A stretch of DNA of 64,000 nucleotides from Emydura subglobosa (Eukaryota > Chordata > Testudines > Chelidae), in NCBI GenBank assembly GCA_007922225.1, contig ML679969.1:16489999-16553998 (forward strand), written 5' to 3'. This document shows positions 1 through 14,195 of this stretch, in pieces; the stretch's first letter is position 1; each line of letters starts with the position of its first letter. A program made the translations under genes and the position numbers. Under the pieces are notes generated by a model. That model searched no databases, had not been told where the DNA came from, and saw only the letters and a program-made list of their open reading frames with translations.

Positions 1-3000
1 TTTTAGTCTCTGCAAAGGCCGGATTTCCACATACTGGGGTAAGGCCAGGAGACTCCACATCTCTGCCGTGATGACATCTCCTTGGGCAGTTGCCCTGAAC
101 CTGCTGGATCGTATGTACATTTCACCCTCATTTAAAGTCCCATCCAGCCATCACTAACTGTCTCGCGCCTGTAGCATTAACCTTTAGCGAGCTGGTCTGC
201 GCACCCAGGGGTGGAGGCATGTGGCCTGGGACTCTCAGGAGCCCCCAGGCATTTACTCTAGTTGATAACATTTACTCAGCCACAGCTTTGGGACATTAGC
301 CAAGCCCCACCTGCCAGGGGAGGACGAGGGCACAGGTCTATACCTGGTGCCTAAGCCAGAGGGGATGCTCCTTTCCGCATGGTGTACCTTGACCGGGGGC
401 TGACCCTGACTGTTCACTACCCCAGGGACTGGCTGCACTAGGAACACCCCCCAGCTCCAACAACCTTCCCATACTCCAGCCCCGAGATGGCCATTCAGAG
501 ACTCACCGATCCACTGGGGAGCCCCTCGGGGCCGCTCTTGCCCTCCGTGCAGGCCCTTACATCACTCAGTCTCTGCCTCATCACAGCACTGTGCTTCGCC
601 AGGCTCTGGCAGGCAGCATGCAGCTTGCTGCGACACTGAGCGGGCCAAGCTCAGCTGAGCCCGATGCCTCCTCCCAGCACGGGGACAGTGCGGGCAGGAA
701 CAGGGCTGGGTTCTGAGCTCCAGAGAGCGCTGGCCCGGGGCTGGCGTCCCTGCATCCCTCTCCCTCACACAGCCCCAGACGGATGTGCAGGGGAAATCAG
801 CGGACACAAAGCCATGCTAAAGCTGGCAGCCGGATAATTAGGGCTGTCGGAATCTACCACCTCCATTGCAGGCAGAGGCAGACAGCTGGAATGTACCATT
901 CATCCACCGCATCTGCCTGCTCCACAGCGCAGGGCAGGAAAGAGGCACCGGCCCTTTTCACACTGTGAAAGTCAAGTCCACCAAGCAGGGCAGCCCTGCA
1001 GGACCCGGAGACTGGAATGCACGAAGAGCCCCAGTAGCTGTGCCTGGGGACCTGCAGGCAGGGGACTGAGGAAGGCAGTGCTGGATTCAAAACCAAAGTC
1101 CCTGGCTCCAGACTCCAGGGAAGAGCAGCCACAGCCCTCTTGCAGCCAGCCGCCCGGCAGAGGGGGCACTGTGGCTGGAGTCGGGGCAGGGGTGGCAGGA
1201 CCGGACACCCACACTTCCCACAGCCCATTGCTGTTTGAGTGACAGTGGCACCCAAAAGCCCCAGCTCGCTGGGCAGGGCGCACACAGTGTTGAACTCCTA
1301 TAGCTTGAATCAGTTACCAGGGATGAGCCCGTCAGCCTGGAACCTGCCTCACCTCAAACCCAGGCCCAAAGCTTCACCCCGAATTCCAGCCCCCCCCCCG
1401 AGGCTCAAATAATCATCAGTCAGACCAAAGACACGCAAGATTGGCTTGGAAATCAGATTTGTTTTTTTAAAATGTTGTTTAGTCACATGACTCCAAGAGC
1501 TGGAGCTTTAAGGAAACTGCCACCAACTATTGAGCGACTGGTGCTGAACTCTTGAGAGCTGGCAACTCCGCCCCCTACAACCTTGAAAGATGCCAGGTGG
1601 TCTGACACGTCGATTACCTGGCTTCGTGTGCTCCAGCCCAGCCAGGCCAGCAACAAGCAGCTGAGCCTGCGTTTGCCAGAACAGAAAGCACTGTGAAGAC
1701 TCTACCCCAGCCACTCTCCCCTCTCTACACGATGGCCCCTGTCTCAGATGGGCCTCCCCAGGTTCCCTGCCATCCAGCCAGGATCCCCTTCCTCACTTAG
1801 TGGTCTGGGATGGGCAGGAGAACTGCAGCCCCTGCACTGACGACTCCTCCAAGTCAAGCTGTGCCTCTGGAGCTGCTGCAGTGCCCGTCACTACGAGGAG
1901 CTGGGGCTGCCTTGGTCAGAGGGCCGGGCCGGGCCTGGCACAGGCCATGCCACAGCAAGTCTTAGGAGGCCCGATTTTACCAGGGCACCAGACACAGCAT
2001 CTCAGGCTCATGCCCCGTCACGCTGCAATCGCCATCTGGGGGGAAGCAATCTATCAGCAAGGGGCTCCAGGCAGCTGGGCTGGGAGGTCCCTAGCCTCAG
2101 CCCTCACTGTCTGAAAGGCTGTGAAAAGCCAGGCGCACTGAGAGAAGACACACCAGCCAGGGTGCCGGAGCCAGCCCCGTGCTGTGGGGAGGTGGCCCAT
2201 AAGGTTCACCCCATGCTCTGTGAGGATAAGCAGCCTGAAGTTAGGATGCTTGTTGGAGCTTCTCAGCTGAAAATCCGCAGAGGCCATTCCCATGGGAACT
2301 CCCATGATGCCTGCTCCTGGAATGTGTGAGAACAGTCTCCTCTCCCCGCAGGGCTCAGCTCCTTGGGCACGAGTTCTTCCATGCTGCTCCCATTCGAGGA
2401 CCTAGCCCATAAGGCCACTATCCTCTGCTGGTCCCCATGTGGGCCCCTTTTCCCCACAATAACGCCGGCAGGAGGGCCTGCAGCACGTCACTGAAGAAGT
2501 ATTGGTTTAGAGACTAAATGGAAGTCGTGTCTAGACTAAATATATAGCAAACCAATTCCCGCCCCACCCACCCTTGTTTCTGTCTGCATCAGGCATTGCA
2601 TTTCCCGAGCATTGGCAGTGCCTAGCACAATTGGGTGCTGAGTAGGGGTTTGAGCACTATTGCAACGCAAGCAATAGGGAGCAATCTCCAATCTCCTAGA
2701 AGTGTAGGCCATGCCCTGCCCAACCCCTGCGGGAATTTTGTGTGCTGTCCAAGCTGCGGGAGAAGCATGGAGGTGAAAGATAGCAAAGGATTCCAGTCAT
2801 CTCCCTAGAGCAATGCAGGATCGAGCCCTACAGCTGGCAGGGCTGCAGCCTGAGAATGCCCCATTGCAGTCTGGCCACCAAGAGCCAGGAACCAGCCCCA
2901 GTCAGCGTGGAAATCAAACCGCCTCAGGCAGCAGCTCAACAGGGCGGCTGCCATGGGAGAGGCAGGAACACAGCAGGGGCACTGGGCGCCGAGATGAGAT

Positions 3001-4967
3001 CAGAGTGAGACAAGCCCAACACCTGCCTGCCAGGAACACAGATTAGGGGCAGCAAGCCAGGAGGTTTCAGACTAGTGCAGAAAAACTCGCATCACCAACA
3101 AAATACTTCCCTGAGCTCCTGAAAACAACCAGCAAACCGTGCGCCTCCTTGTGACCAGCCCAGCGCCGGAGACGAAAACGAGTGGGCACCCACTGGCCTG
3201 ATGGGGGCTCCTCTGGGATGTGACAGGACAGGAGCCATGTGCCAGCTGCTAGCCGGTGCTGCCATCTGCTGGGGTGCTGCAGTAGTGCCGCTGGACATTC
3301 ATTCGCTGAACGGCTGCACCATCTAGGAATTGGCCCAGCCAGGGGCACACTCAGAATCATGTTGAAAAGACTCATTGGGCCAATAGGGCCTGTCCTGCCA
3401 ACCAAGGCATCATCATCATCATCCCCTCTGCTATGACGGGTATGCAAGCTGCATTGCAGAGGGAGAAGCAGCACCTGCCCCCTCCGTGTTTCAGATCATA
3501 GTTCTTTGTTATTTCTGCAGCGCCCAGGAGGGCATGCGGCCTGACAGACAGAATCCGCCCTGACAGAGGACAGCTTGGGGGGGGAGTGGGGGTATGCAGG
3601 TATTTCTGCTACATTCTCTTGATTCTATCTCATGCTGGGGTGACTCTTGGCCATTTGCCTCTGTTCTGAGAGCTTGGTTAATTTGCCTTGTTCCTTGTCT
3701 CTCATGTGTGCTCCTCCCTATCTCTGTCCACCGATCCTGACGTCTGTGATTACTGACACATGGGTGCTCCATTTCAAACCAGCCATGGGCAGGAAGTGGC
3801 AACCTTTCTATATAAACAAACAAAGCACTGATCCTCCCCGGGTGACTCCGGCTCTGCCAGTCCACATACTGAAGGGTCCCCCCATAGATACCCAACCCCA
3901 GGCAAACAGTGAAGGAAGGTTTACAGCCCTTCTATTTTTCTCTCCTCTGCAATGTAACCAGGGCAGTTCTTTGAACCACATTAATGTCTAGTCCTTTTTC
4001 AAATCCTACGACGAGTTCCATTGATCAGTTTTAAACTTGCTGTTTCTCAATTTCATCTACTAGCAGGGAATTATGTGCTAGGAGCAGTGTGCATTTGGCA
4101 CTGATGGAAATCATTCCCTCCCGGCAGAATGAGCAGGCTGTCTCTCTGAAACATGTGATGGACTGATGGGTGCTGTTCCTGCCATAGCAAAGCAGCTCTG
4201 TGCATCACTGATGACAGCCTTTCCAGGCCGTAGCGAGGGTACAGCCCCTGGGAGGAGTTGCCTTCCCAGGCTGGGACTCTAGTTTCTAACTGCAACCCTC
4301 CCCAAGGCTGCTCATGTCAAGAGTACAGTGCCAATGCGGGGGAATTAGGGAGTCTTTAATCTCCATCACTCCAATTTGAGCCAGAGCCCAGGAGATGTCA
4401 AGCTGAGTTCTGTAACCTCCACTGAGCCCTTTCTGCCTCTGTCATCCCCAAGCACATAAACACCCTGGAAGAGAGGGGCTGGGTATCTGACCAAAGCCTT
4501 ACTGTTCCTCACCGCCATGGGACCCAGCCAAGTGGTCAGCTCCTTGCGTAACCATGCTAAGAAACAGCTCACCCCAACCTTGTTGCTGGGCTCAGCATGG
4601 GCACAGTGCACCCACTGCAGAACCATGAAGGCCAGGCACTGCTTCAGGCACTCCTGCCCTAAGGAGTCCAGGCAGCCCAGGCTACACAGTACACACCGCA
4701 GCCAGTGTCGCCTGCTCTCGTCTGGCACTGCATCTCCTGCCTCCACCCACCAGGCAGGGTAACCAGAGCAGCACAGGGACAGTGCCCTGGACCCACTACA
4801 ACCTCCAGCAACGAAACCCTGGCCCCCCAACTCTTTTACTGCCCTCCACAGGAGGGGAGCTTGACTCTGGCATAGTCACCAGGCTCGGCTCAGACCCTGG
4901 CAGTGACAGGTGCCTGGGACGGATCTGGCAGCTCTGGAATGCCCCTTACTGGGACCCGTGGGTTACA
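1..4967. other. No recognised gene
   Basis: Unique-looking, moderately GC-rich DNA with a C run at 1390-1399 and a short CAT repeat at 3409-3424. Short frames on both strands look like chance. An exon-like segment at 507-581 (minus) is discussed among rejected items. Confidence 0.5.
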
Positions 4968-5105
4968 AAGCAGGATTTCAGCCCCCATTTTACATGTGGG
5001 CGGCTGAGGCTCATACTGATTAATTGAATATGCCAAGGTCACACAGTGAGTCAGTGACCCTGGAGTCTGGGCTCCGAGGCCCATCCTAACCATTAGAGAC
5101 ACAGC
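4968..5105 (-). mobile_element. MIR-like SINE fragment
   Basis: Reverse orientation: CAGCCCCCATTTTACATGTG, CGGCTGAGGCTCATACTGAT, GCCAAGGTCACACAGTGAGT, then CCATCCTAACCATTAGAGAC at the head. Old copy. Confidence 0.55.
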
Positions 5106-8100
5106 TTCCCACTATGAGAAATATGGTGTCATAGCAGAGTCCAAATGGTCTCACAATATTGTACAGTGATCCCTGATCCCCACCCAGTCTGGGGAGCTCA
5201 CAGGCGCATGGCATGTGCACGGAACATATGGTCCCTCCTGGCAAAGAGGTCGGTGCTTTCTCAGCACAAATTCTGTACATCAGATGGGGACCTGGGACCA
5301 TCCTTCCCACTGAGCTGCCAAGCTCATTATACTGATAATTCCATCAACATGTTGGACCTGCCTCTCTACAGCTCTGATCCATGTCCCAGGATATGTGCGA
5401 GTGACAGAGAATTTCCCTTCCCTGCACTCTCCGCTGGCCTCTGCAGCCTCTGCCCAGTGCCAGCTGTAAAAGCCTTCCCAACTTATTTACATCTCCACAC
5501 CATCCATATAAATAATGGCCATTATATGCACCTCTGCACTGAGAACATTCTGGAAACTTGCCCTTGACACTCTACAGACACAAGCGATATATTTTATCTG
5601 GGTGCCCAAGTTACACAGGGGATCCTCCTTCAAACCCTTAATTACCAAGTCTCATACCAAGGTTGCTCAGCAGAGCTGGTGAAAAACGATGACAGGTCTG
5701 CAAGCGAATTCTAGTGCGAAGTAAACAGTGACTTGGGTCACCATTCTTCAGCCAGATGAATTCTTAGCCAGAGCTTGTAGGCTGCAGTGCATGTTTTACT
5801 AGTGCTACTTGATCAAGTAACTGTGGGATTAGTAATGAAGGGGCAGGGTTAGTTCACTTATCCAGGCTAGTGAGAGCAAATCACAGACACAGGAAGAAGC
5901 AGCAAAATCAGAGAAACATTATTTTAGAGGCTAAAATAACGAACTTTGTCGAAGAGGAGACTACTGTGTGTCCACGCACAAGCAGTAAGGGACATCTCTA
6001 CATATGTGCGGCTGGGTGCCCACATGCTATGCCCTCAGGTAGGATGCTCCCCGCTCCAGCTGTTCCCTCAAGCAAAGGGCATTGCACCCAGAGCAGCAGA
6101 CCCGTTCCATGCCGGGTTCAAGGCAGCAGGTTAACATAAAGCTGCATTTCAGTGCAGCCAAGGACATGACCCTCGATGTTAGCTCCCAGCCTCTCCTGAG
6201 AAAGGAGCAGGCCTAGAGGCCTGAAGTGGCATCAGAGGCTGGTCTCATTGGCTTTCTGGCACCAGCCCCTGTTCTCCAAACCAAACCAAACTGCCTGGGC
6301 TCTAGCCTCGAGGCCAAGCTGGCCCAGGGAGATGGGGGCAGAGCTCTGCAAGGTTTGTAACTAACGGTCACTTGCCTGGCACAGACTGAGGAGTCCTGCC
6401 CTGCAGTAACGACTGGCTTCTGCTCTTCACAGAAGAGCAGCACTTCCCACAGAGTGGCTTGCGTTGTTGCTTTCCGTATGGCCCAGCTCCCACAAACACT
6501 GAGCAATTCCATGCAGGTATAAACAGAGCCCTGACACAACCTTCGGGCAGGCTGCTCACTTGGCCCCAGCATGCTGCCATCATGCCGGTGCTGGCTGCAG
6601 ATGCACAGCGAGAGTTTGGAAAGGGGGAGCTGCAGAGTGACAGGGGTGAGCCTTTTACGTATCTGCTGCAGCTAATCCCCTGTAAATCCAACTCCCGGGA
6701 CAGCCTCCTCTCAAGCCAGGGCAGGCATCGACACAGCCCACAGCAGCTATGGGCTGAGACTGTTTGTCTCAACTGCTGAATGCAGCAGAATGGAACAGAC
6801 TAACTCAGCTCGCTGCCTGCCCCCCTCTGCCCAGCTGACTGCTGTGCGACAGCGGGCACAGCCCACACCTCCTGCACTGTTCTTTTAGAGCTGCCTGCCA
6901 GGACAATGGATCAGCCCAGGTCTCTGATCTAGAACCCCACCCAAACAGAACATTTGCTACATGCTCCCAGCCCAGGGTCACCATGGGACCATGCAGGTGC
7001 AAGTGAGTCCTGCAGCAGCTCAACCAATGCCTCCCAAGAACTGCAGCAGGGTTTGCTAGGGCTTTGTCTCTGCTGAAGCCTGGCCTCCTGGCCTAGAGGC
7101 GCAGAACCTTTTAGCATGCTGGGTTCCCAGCCCTTCCACACTGCTCCTGCTGCCAGACGAGACACAGTCGAGTGATCCATGGACTGACGAGTGAGGAAGA
7201 ATGAGTCACGCAGTGTGGGATCCCCGCATGAGAGGGCGTGCACTGGGAGTGCAAATACACTCTGCTCCCAAAGGAATCCCTACCCGTGGCCATCATTCCC
7301 CTCCTGGCACTGTCTGTGGGGTCACGGCATGCCTAGGAAGCCAAAGGGTGGAGGGCTGGTGGGGGCGACACACCCTGTCCCTACACTTGTACACAGAGCA
7401 GAGGGAGCTGAGGCTGTGGTGCCAATCCACAGGACAGTCCAACCAGACCTTTCCATCTCCCCCAGCAGCAGTGCTCTGACTGCTCAGGGGCTGCCCTCAC
7501 CTCACATAGCATACCCTGCCCACATCCCCTCCTCCAGCTCCCTGCCAGTCTGTCACTAAGGCCAATACGGGATCAATTCACTCTCCCTCTCGCGTCTGAC
7601 TCTTAAGGAGATTTGATGAAAGAGACACTGGAAAGCTGCAAACTCCAACCTGTATCCCCACTCTGGAGCTCAGCTTCCCCTAGACCTGCACAGCCACCTA
7701 CGAGAGCATCGCGGTAGCCGTGCCCCTGGAGCACTGCCGGCACCCACCCCTCAAACTGAGACTCACTGACAATTGAGAGTCCACCAGACAGAGCAGGAGA
7801 CCTGCCCCACAAGCCCCTTTCCACTGCTGCTGGTGCATGTGCCATAGTACGTCCCTGGCCCTGACCAGTGGCAGGCTGATACACGCAGGAGCTGGAACAT
7901 GCACAGGGGTCTTGCATGCTTTGCTGACACAGCCCAGTTCAGCCTGCCTGCCTGCCTATCCAGGCACGTCTATGCTCCCAGCACCATCATAGCCAGGTGC
8001 TGCATACAGCAATGGAAGAAGATCCTGCGGATGGCCTCAGTCAGGTCATGCTTTTGGGGGGTTGTATAGTACAGTGCTGTGCAAAAGGGTGCATCTTGGA

Positions 8101-9253
8101 TTGCATGCTGACCCCAAGACGCAAGCTCACCCTGATCGCAGAGGGCAGTTTGTTTCAGAGCAGAGACGCCGAAGCATTCCCTGCTGTTCTGGTCATGCCT
8201 ACCTCTCCTTGCTGAGCTCTGCCAATACAAACACACATCTGGCTCTGCTCATCTAGCTGAGGTACTTACATGGCCCTATGACCTAGTACGTGAGCACCTC
8301 ACGATCCTACCGTACAGATTATGTAAGCAAGTACTGATATCCCCATTATGCAGATGGAAAACTGAGGCACGGACAAATTGATCTGCATAAGGTCTGTGGC
8401 AGAGCAGGGAATTAAACACATCTCTAAGCCCTGGGCTGGTGCCCTAAACACTGGACCATCCATCCTCATTTCCCACACTGGGTCTCCCATGAGCAGAAAT
8501 GGCCAGTCCCATCACACAGTCTGGCGCTCTTTTGTGACGAGGAAAGAGGATGAACATGGGTAAGTTGTGATCTTCACACTCATTCCACCCCTCAGAGCTG
8601 GCTCTGAAGTAAATGCTACGAGGGCTAAAGGCCAGAACCCTCACCGTGCCCTTGCTCAAATGCTACTTTACTAATTTAACTAATTTCCCCCTTTAAACTC
8701 ATCCTTAAAAATAGCTAGGGAGTGAAAATCCTCAGAAATCTGTGCCAAGAACAATTCCCTTTAAGGGTCATTGCTTCATTATATTCTTCTTGCGCCTCTC
8801 AAAATCAGCACCTAATTTCAATAAATAAAGCAGCTCCACACGTCTGCTTAGAATAAAAGTTCCCAGTGGTGTTGCCAAGGTTATAAGACTAAACAACATC
8901 TCTTGTGGCTTTAAGAATTTCCACATCTTGCCCTTCCAGCTAAGGGCAGGAGTCATTGCACAAATGAGGAGCAAGCTCAAGCAACAACAGATCCTACTGC
9001 CCCTCAGAAAACCCGGGTGTTAATTGCCAGGGAATGTCCTGAGCAGTGAACTGTTCTGTCACCTTCAGGGAGAACGGCACCCCAGAAATCACCCGAGAAG
9101 CAAGGCAATTTAGGATGGAGGGTCAGCAAATGGAGCACTCGGCTCCAGTGCTTCTGCCCAACACCACGTCTGTAGCAAACAGTTAGCTGTTCCAGTGAAG
9201 AAGCATTCACCAGAGCTTCCTCAAATGCATTTATAACAATCTGCCTCACTTAC
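5106..9253. other. No recognised gene; one MIR fragment
   Basis: Apart from the MIR at 8330-8460 I see no repeats or convincing splice-bounded frames. If the minus-strand gene model is right, this is downstream intron or 3' flank. Confidence 0.45.
8330..8460 (-). mobile_element. MIR-like SINE fragment
   Basis: Reverse orientation: TATCCCCATTATGCAGATGG, AAAACTGAGGCACGGACAAA, GCAGAGCAGGGAATTAAAC, CCTAAACACTGGACCATCC. Confidence 0.6.
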
Positions 9254-9317
9254 CTGGAATAAAAAACATCCCCGGGAAATAGCCAATGTCTGAACAGCCA
9301 GCAGAAATTTTAGCTGC
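9254..9317 (-). CDS. Candidate coding exon, 3' side of same putative gene
   Basis: The donor is near-perfect (CCAG|GTAAGTGAGG). Two acceptors are possible. One, ending at 9318-9319, gives 64 bases reading AAKISAGCSD then IGYFPGMFFIPG, starting at a codon boundary and ending one base into the next codon. The other gives 36 bases (TLAISRGCFLFQ). Either follows 15530-15606 in frame. The hydrophobic GYFPGMFFIPG run is protein-like, but no family is recognised. No convincing next exon was found between 1 and 9253, so the chain may stop here, continue beyond the window, or be wrong. Confidence 0.3.
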
Positions 9318-12300
9318 CTGTAGATTTAGTCCAGAGGGTGAGCAGAACATTCCCAGAGCAAGCTCCTGAACCAACAGAGCTGGCTGATCAGTGAGAGATA
9401 AGATGCCCTAAATCCACTCGAGCTTTTACATTAATGATCAATTAGATTAAGAGGCGAGATCTTCACTAGTACTATTTTTATGTCTGGGCATGTGGAGATA
9501 GACATATTGACTGGGCCAGGCACTGTCCCACACCCACTTAGATGCAGGATCACATGTTCCAAAAGCTGATGATGAGAACAAGTTGGTATTTAAATGTGTA
9601 GCACGAACACCCACTAGAGAGAGATTCTCCCCCCCGTAGCACAGTGACTCACAGTCAAGGAAACATGGCTTTCCTTCTCCCAGCCTTAAAACTTTTACCA
9701 TTAGCAGAATAAGCCACATGAAGAATACAGAGCTGCAAAATCACAAACCCTCTTGTTCTACATGCTCTGTATCAAACACACCCCGCTAGCTGTGAACCTA
9801 GGTCCCAGCCCCTTCATGGGACTTGGGAAATGCTCATGGAGTGGTGATGGTTACGCATATAAGACACATCAGGATAAGGTTAAATGAAGAAGACACTTCG
9901 AGGCAGGTAGCACCAGCTGCTACACACACACTCTCAGCTCTGCGCTGCACAAAGGCAAGAGCATTTGCTTTTACAAATGATTCCTGGACAACTCTAGGAA
10001 AGGTTCTGAACTGTAAACTTCCAGGAAACCATTCAGAGACGTGCGGCCATACAACTCCCCTGGCCAACAGCCTATCAGGGACGTGCCTCTCAGAGATGGC
10101 TCCGAGGCATCGGGAGATCTAGAGAGGTTAAAGCCCTTTTCGCTCAGTTTGTCTGTGTTCTTCTCAGATTTGGACTGAAAATTCCTCGAGACTTTCTTGG
10201 CTGCCTTATGGAAGTGTTCCAGGCCCCTGAGATATGGTCACCATGGTGAAGTAGGTGGCTGGGATGTTGGTAATGGGCTTGGGAGCTCTTCACTCCTCGC
10301 TCACCACATGTTCCTGAAGATACTTGCTGGTGACTGGGGAATACGTGAAAATGGCATTATTAGGTCTCACCACTGTTTGGGCAAAGATCACTGGCACAGT
10401 CAGAAAGAAGTTAAAACGTCACTCCCCAGCAGTGCAGCTTGCCACACTAAGCCCAAGAACTGAACACAAATGGCAGCACCAAGCCTCAGCGCACCATACA
10501 GCAGAAAGCTGCAGCTTACGGAGACCCCTGCCCCACCAGCAGTTCTCTCCCACGCTCACAGAGTGGCACGCTACCATCCCGGCAGAGCCTGATAGCCCTG
10601 TGTGCACATGCGGCCTCTGCAGCCCCTGGCCCCATTTGCATACAGGTGATAGAGCATATTTCAAGCTGTGATGTCAGATTGGGGGCTGCATTTCCACTAA
10701 CTCCAGATGAGTCCCACTGACAGTGACTGTAATGTTCCTGTGAATGGGTGTCAGCTGGCAGCAGCACACAACAGGTGGTGGGACGCTGTGTGCCTTGTAC
10801 CCCGTTTTTAGTATGCCAGGGGCACCACCCGCACAGAGATCCCTCCTTTGCAGGCTGTGTCAACTTGCATACTAATTCCTTTCCTGCAACTAAACAGGAT
10901 GAGCAGGCTCAGTTCAATTAGCCTGAATTATATCAGATCAGGAACAGCTGCGATGGTTAAATCCCAGCTGGACTCTCCTTGGGCAGTTTGCTCTAGCGGG
11001 CTGGAAATCAGTGCAGGGCAAGCACAGCCCTCCATTCCCCCCAACAGGGGCTACTGCACAGGCATCCCCACTGGGCTCTAGCGTGACAGCATTAGCAGAG
11101 AACTCACACAGCTGCCTCGAGAACTGAGTGCCTCCCTCCCAGCCAGGCTCTGGATCGGATCGGGGGTGCAGCTTCCTGCAGAGAGCATGGTCTGATCTCA
11201 CAGACATGTACTGTGGCTTTAATTACTGCCCTTTCCTTTGCTCTTTGGTTAGAACCTGCCCCCTGTGCTAAACAGACAGTCTGTGGATAAACCGAGATTT
11301 CCTGTGCATGCTTGAAAGGAGCGTTAGCTCATGTTCAGTCTCTTCTGCAGCGCTGATGTAAGTGCAGAGCAGAAGCAGCCTTCTGTGAAAGCTCCACCTA
11401 GCCCCGAGCACCCTGGCTCTCACAATAATCCCATTGTATAGGGTAGGCTGTGACCCAGGGCTCTGTTCCCCGTATGGGAGGCTAGGCAAAGAGCTCAGCA
11501 CACCTGGAGGTTTCCCAGGCACCCCTATGGGAACTTGGGAACAAGCTCAATTCTTTGCTGATTTCTGCAACAGACCCAGAGTCGCAGACCCGTGTGCCAT
11601 ATTCACAACCCAGCAGGAGCCCAGGAAACTAAGGAATGGGAAAAATCACCATCACTCTGCTGTTTAAAGTAGCTTAAAAAGAGGCCTCACTTGCATGCCC
11701 CTTGCTCACCCAACTAAGACAAAGAACCACAGTCCAATCACCCCCCGCCTCCCCGGAAGCCAGGAAACTCCTGGTGCTGACAGCAGACACAACCCTGCCC
11801 AGCCCCTAATGCTGCCCACCAACCCCCTCAGTGTGGGGGCGAGGAGACCTGCACTCACCAGAGCAGGACACTCATTTCCTGACCCCGAGGCTTCCTTTCA
11901 CATCCATTTCCACTGCATGCCACCAGGCTGGCCTTTTCCAGAGCTGCTGGAATGTCTTACTGCCAAGCCGAAGGAAATCACAGCCTCTGGTACCAGCGGT
12001 TAACCCAAACCAGCCCATCTGCCCTGGAAACCGTATCTAGGAAGGGACAAATTTGCCTCAGGTCTTTGAATTCTGCCACTGGCAGCTGCCCTTCACTCCC
12101 CACTTGGAAAGTGTAAGAGGCCCAGAGCTGTGGGACTGGAGGGGAGGCAGCTCTCCATACTCAGAGCACTGCTCACTGCTCTCCCACCTTGGGTTAGTGC
12201 AGGAGGAAGGCATTACAAACAGCCAAGGCAGAGCGCACAGGCCTTCCATCAAGGGACATTCCTCAGCGCAGAAGGGCAGCCTGGTCAGTCACTCAGAGAT

Positions 12301-13609
12301 GGAGCTTTCCTGGCCTCAGGATGACAAGGAGACAGACCCCATGCAGCAGCTGAAACAGCCACCACTGTGTTTCAGGGAGGAGAGTAGTTGCTGGAGAGTC
12401 ACCCAAGGCAGGCCACAGTCCCTCCATGCTCCACCTCCAATGTCTGACTATTGGATTCTCCCATCCTGGTGCAACATCTGCAGCTAAAAATGACATGAGC
12501 TGGGCTCTCAGCTCACAAGGGGTTGATTTTGTACAGCATTCAGCAGCATTCGAAGGCGCTTGGCGGGAGATTTATATGGGAGCTGCTGACACTGAACTGG
12601 ATCTGTGGCCCCAGATGGCTTTCGGGTTCCAGTGAGTCCAAGCTACTCAAAGCTCCCGGAAGACGGAGTGTCGGAGAGCTGGAAGGCCAGCAGCTGACTG
12701 TGTCATGCTCCTCGCTGACAGGTACAATGAGCAGGTTGGCTGAAGTTCCCTGGCTGGAAAACCATTGATTTCCAAGATAACGTAACCAGCAGTCTGTGGT
12801 CACGCCGCAAAATCAGATCCCCCGCCAACGAGAGGCTTTATGTTTTCAACTAAATGACTAACACGTAAAGAGCTGGCTGCTAACTTTTAAATGGCCTATG
12901 GCCAGTCAGCTTTACTGATCAATTTTATTGGCATATTGAGCTTAAAAGATGCAAAATGAAACAGCAGGCACTGATTTCTGCCCCTCTTTGTGGAGAGAAG
13001 AGACAGACAGACAAGACACAGCCTATGATACACTGGAGATAGCACTATGGACCAAACAGACTTTAAAAATGCCTCGCCTTATATGCAGAAGTAAACCCAT
13101 GAGTTGGAAAATACATATTCTCTCTGGAAGAGCTGAATACACAGCAGGTGCCTGACCAAGATGGCCATTGCCAGGTAGCAGGTATATCAGTGCAGTGGGT
13201 ATTTTCAGACATAAGAACATGTGTCTGTTGCCAAAGGCCCTCTAGACCCATATGCAACAATTAAAACCAGGTAGCCATGGTGTTATCACTAGCACCAGCA
13301 GCTGTCTGCGTACGCAGGAGCGTGCACAAGGGGGGGGCTCAAGCATAGGCATGGCACCCCCAGTAATCGTCGGGAGCATGGAACTTCTCCAGCCCCAGGG
13401 CCGGGGGAAGGTGAAAGGAAGAATGCTTCCTGGGGCTGGGGCAAGTTCCACAAGTACTAGCCCAAGGCACGGGACACGCTGCCATGCATCCATTATAGCA
13501 AACAAACAGAACCTTCCATCAAAATGCCTTGGGCACTTTATGATGACCATCTGTTTAGATAGCCTCTTGCCCAAGGAGCTCATCTCACCTCAGTGGCCTG
13601 TCCCAACAG

Positions 13610-13955
13610 AAAAGAGATGGATGAAAAAAAATGGGAAAAACATTGCGAAAAAAAATCCAAGTAGTTTCTGTTTTGCAGGGTTCAAAGTGGACTCATTTTC
13701 CATTTTCAACATTTTTCACAATACTTTAAAATTAAAAAACTTTCAATAAATTCAGTTAAATTACGGTTTCAGAAAGTGAAACATATAAACCATGACTTGA
13801 ATAAAACCATTGATAAAAAGTGTAGAAAATTGTATGAAAAACTGTTCAATAATGTTGACAATTTTTTGTGCTAAGTTTTGCTTTAGAAAAGAACCTACCT
13901 TTTGACAACAAAAAAAAAGTGTGAGAAAAATGTCAGTCAACTCCACAAACATATT
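13610..13955. repeat. AT-rich low-complexity tract, possible decayed repeat
   Basis: About 345 bases far richer in A and T than the flanks, with repeated GAAAAA, TTTTCA and ATTGT words, for example CATTTTCAACATTTTTCAC. No terminal repeats or frame could be fixed. It resembles the tract at 48330-48745. Confidence 0.35.
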
Positions 13956-14049
13956 TTAACCCTGGATGTGCATTCCCTCTCTCACACACGCATGCACGCA
14001 CACGACTCATACTGTGCTTGTGCCCCATAGATCTCATAGCAGGTCAAGG

Positions 14050-14195
14050 GTGAGGAAAGTTGGTATCACTATCAGCATTTCACAGACTGGGAAAGTGATT
14101 TGCCCATGGTCACACAACAAGTTCATAGCCAAGCCAGGATCCTATCTAGGGACTTCAGACCCTCTGCCAAGTCGTCTGCACTGCCTCTCTCTGTT
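14050..14195 (-). mobile_element. MIR-like SINE fragment
   Basis: Reverse orientation: GCATTTCACAGACTGGGAAA, TGATTTGCCCATGGTCACAC, AGCCAAGCCAGGATCCTATC, GTCTGCACTGCCTCTCTCTG. Follows an imperfect CA-rich tract at 13980-14005. Confidence 0.55.

Noticed and set aside
507..581. Minus-strand 25-codon frame (MRQRLSDVRACTEGK, SGPEGLPSGS) with a CG|GTGAGTCTC donor, a possible first coding exon.
   Set aside because: Start context is weak, no acceptor or clear promoter was found upstream, and the next exon would be outside the window.
12053..12487. 144-codon plus-strand frame.
   Set aside because: Composition follows local base bias, overlapping frames on both strands are also open, and there is no motif or splice support.
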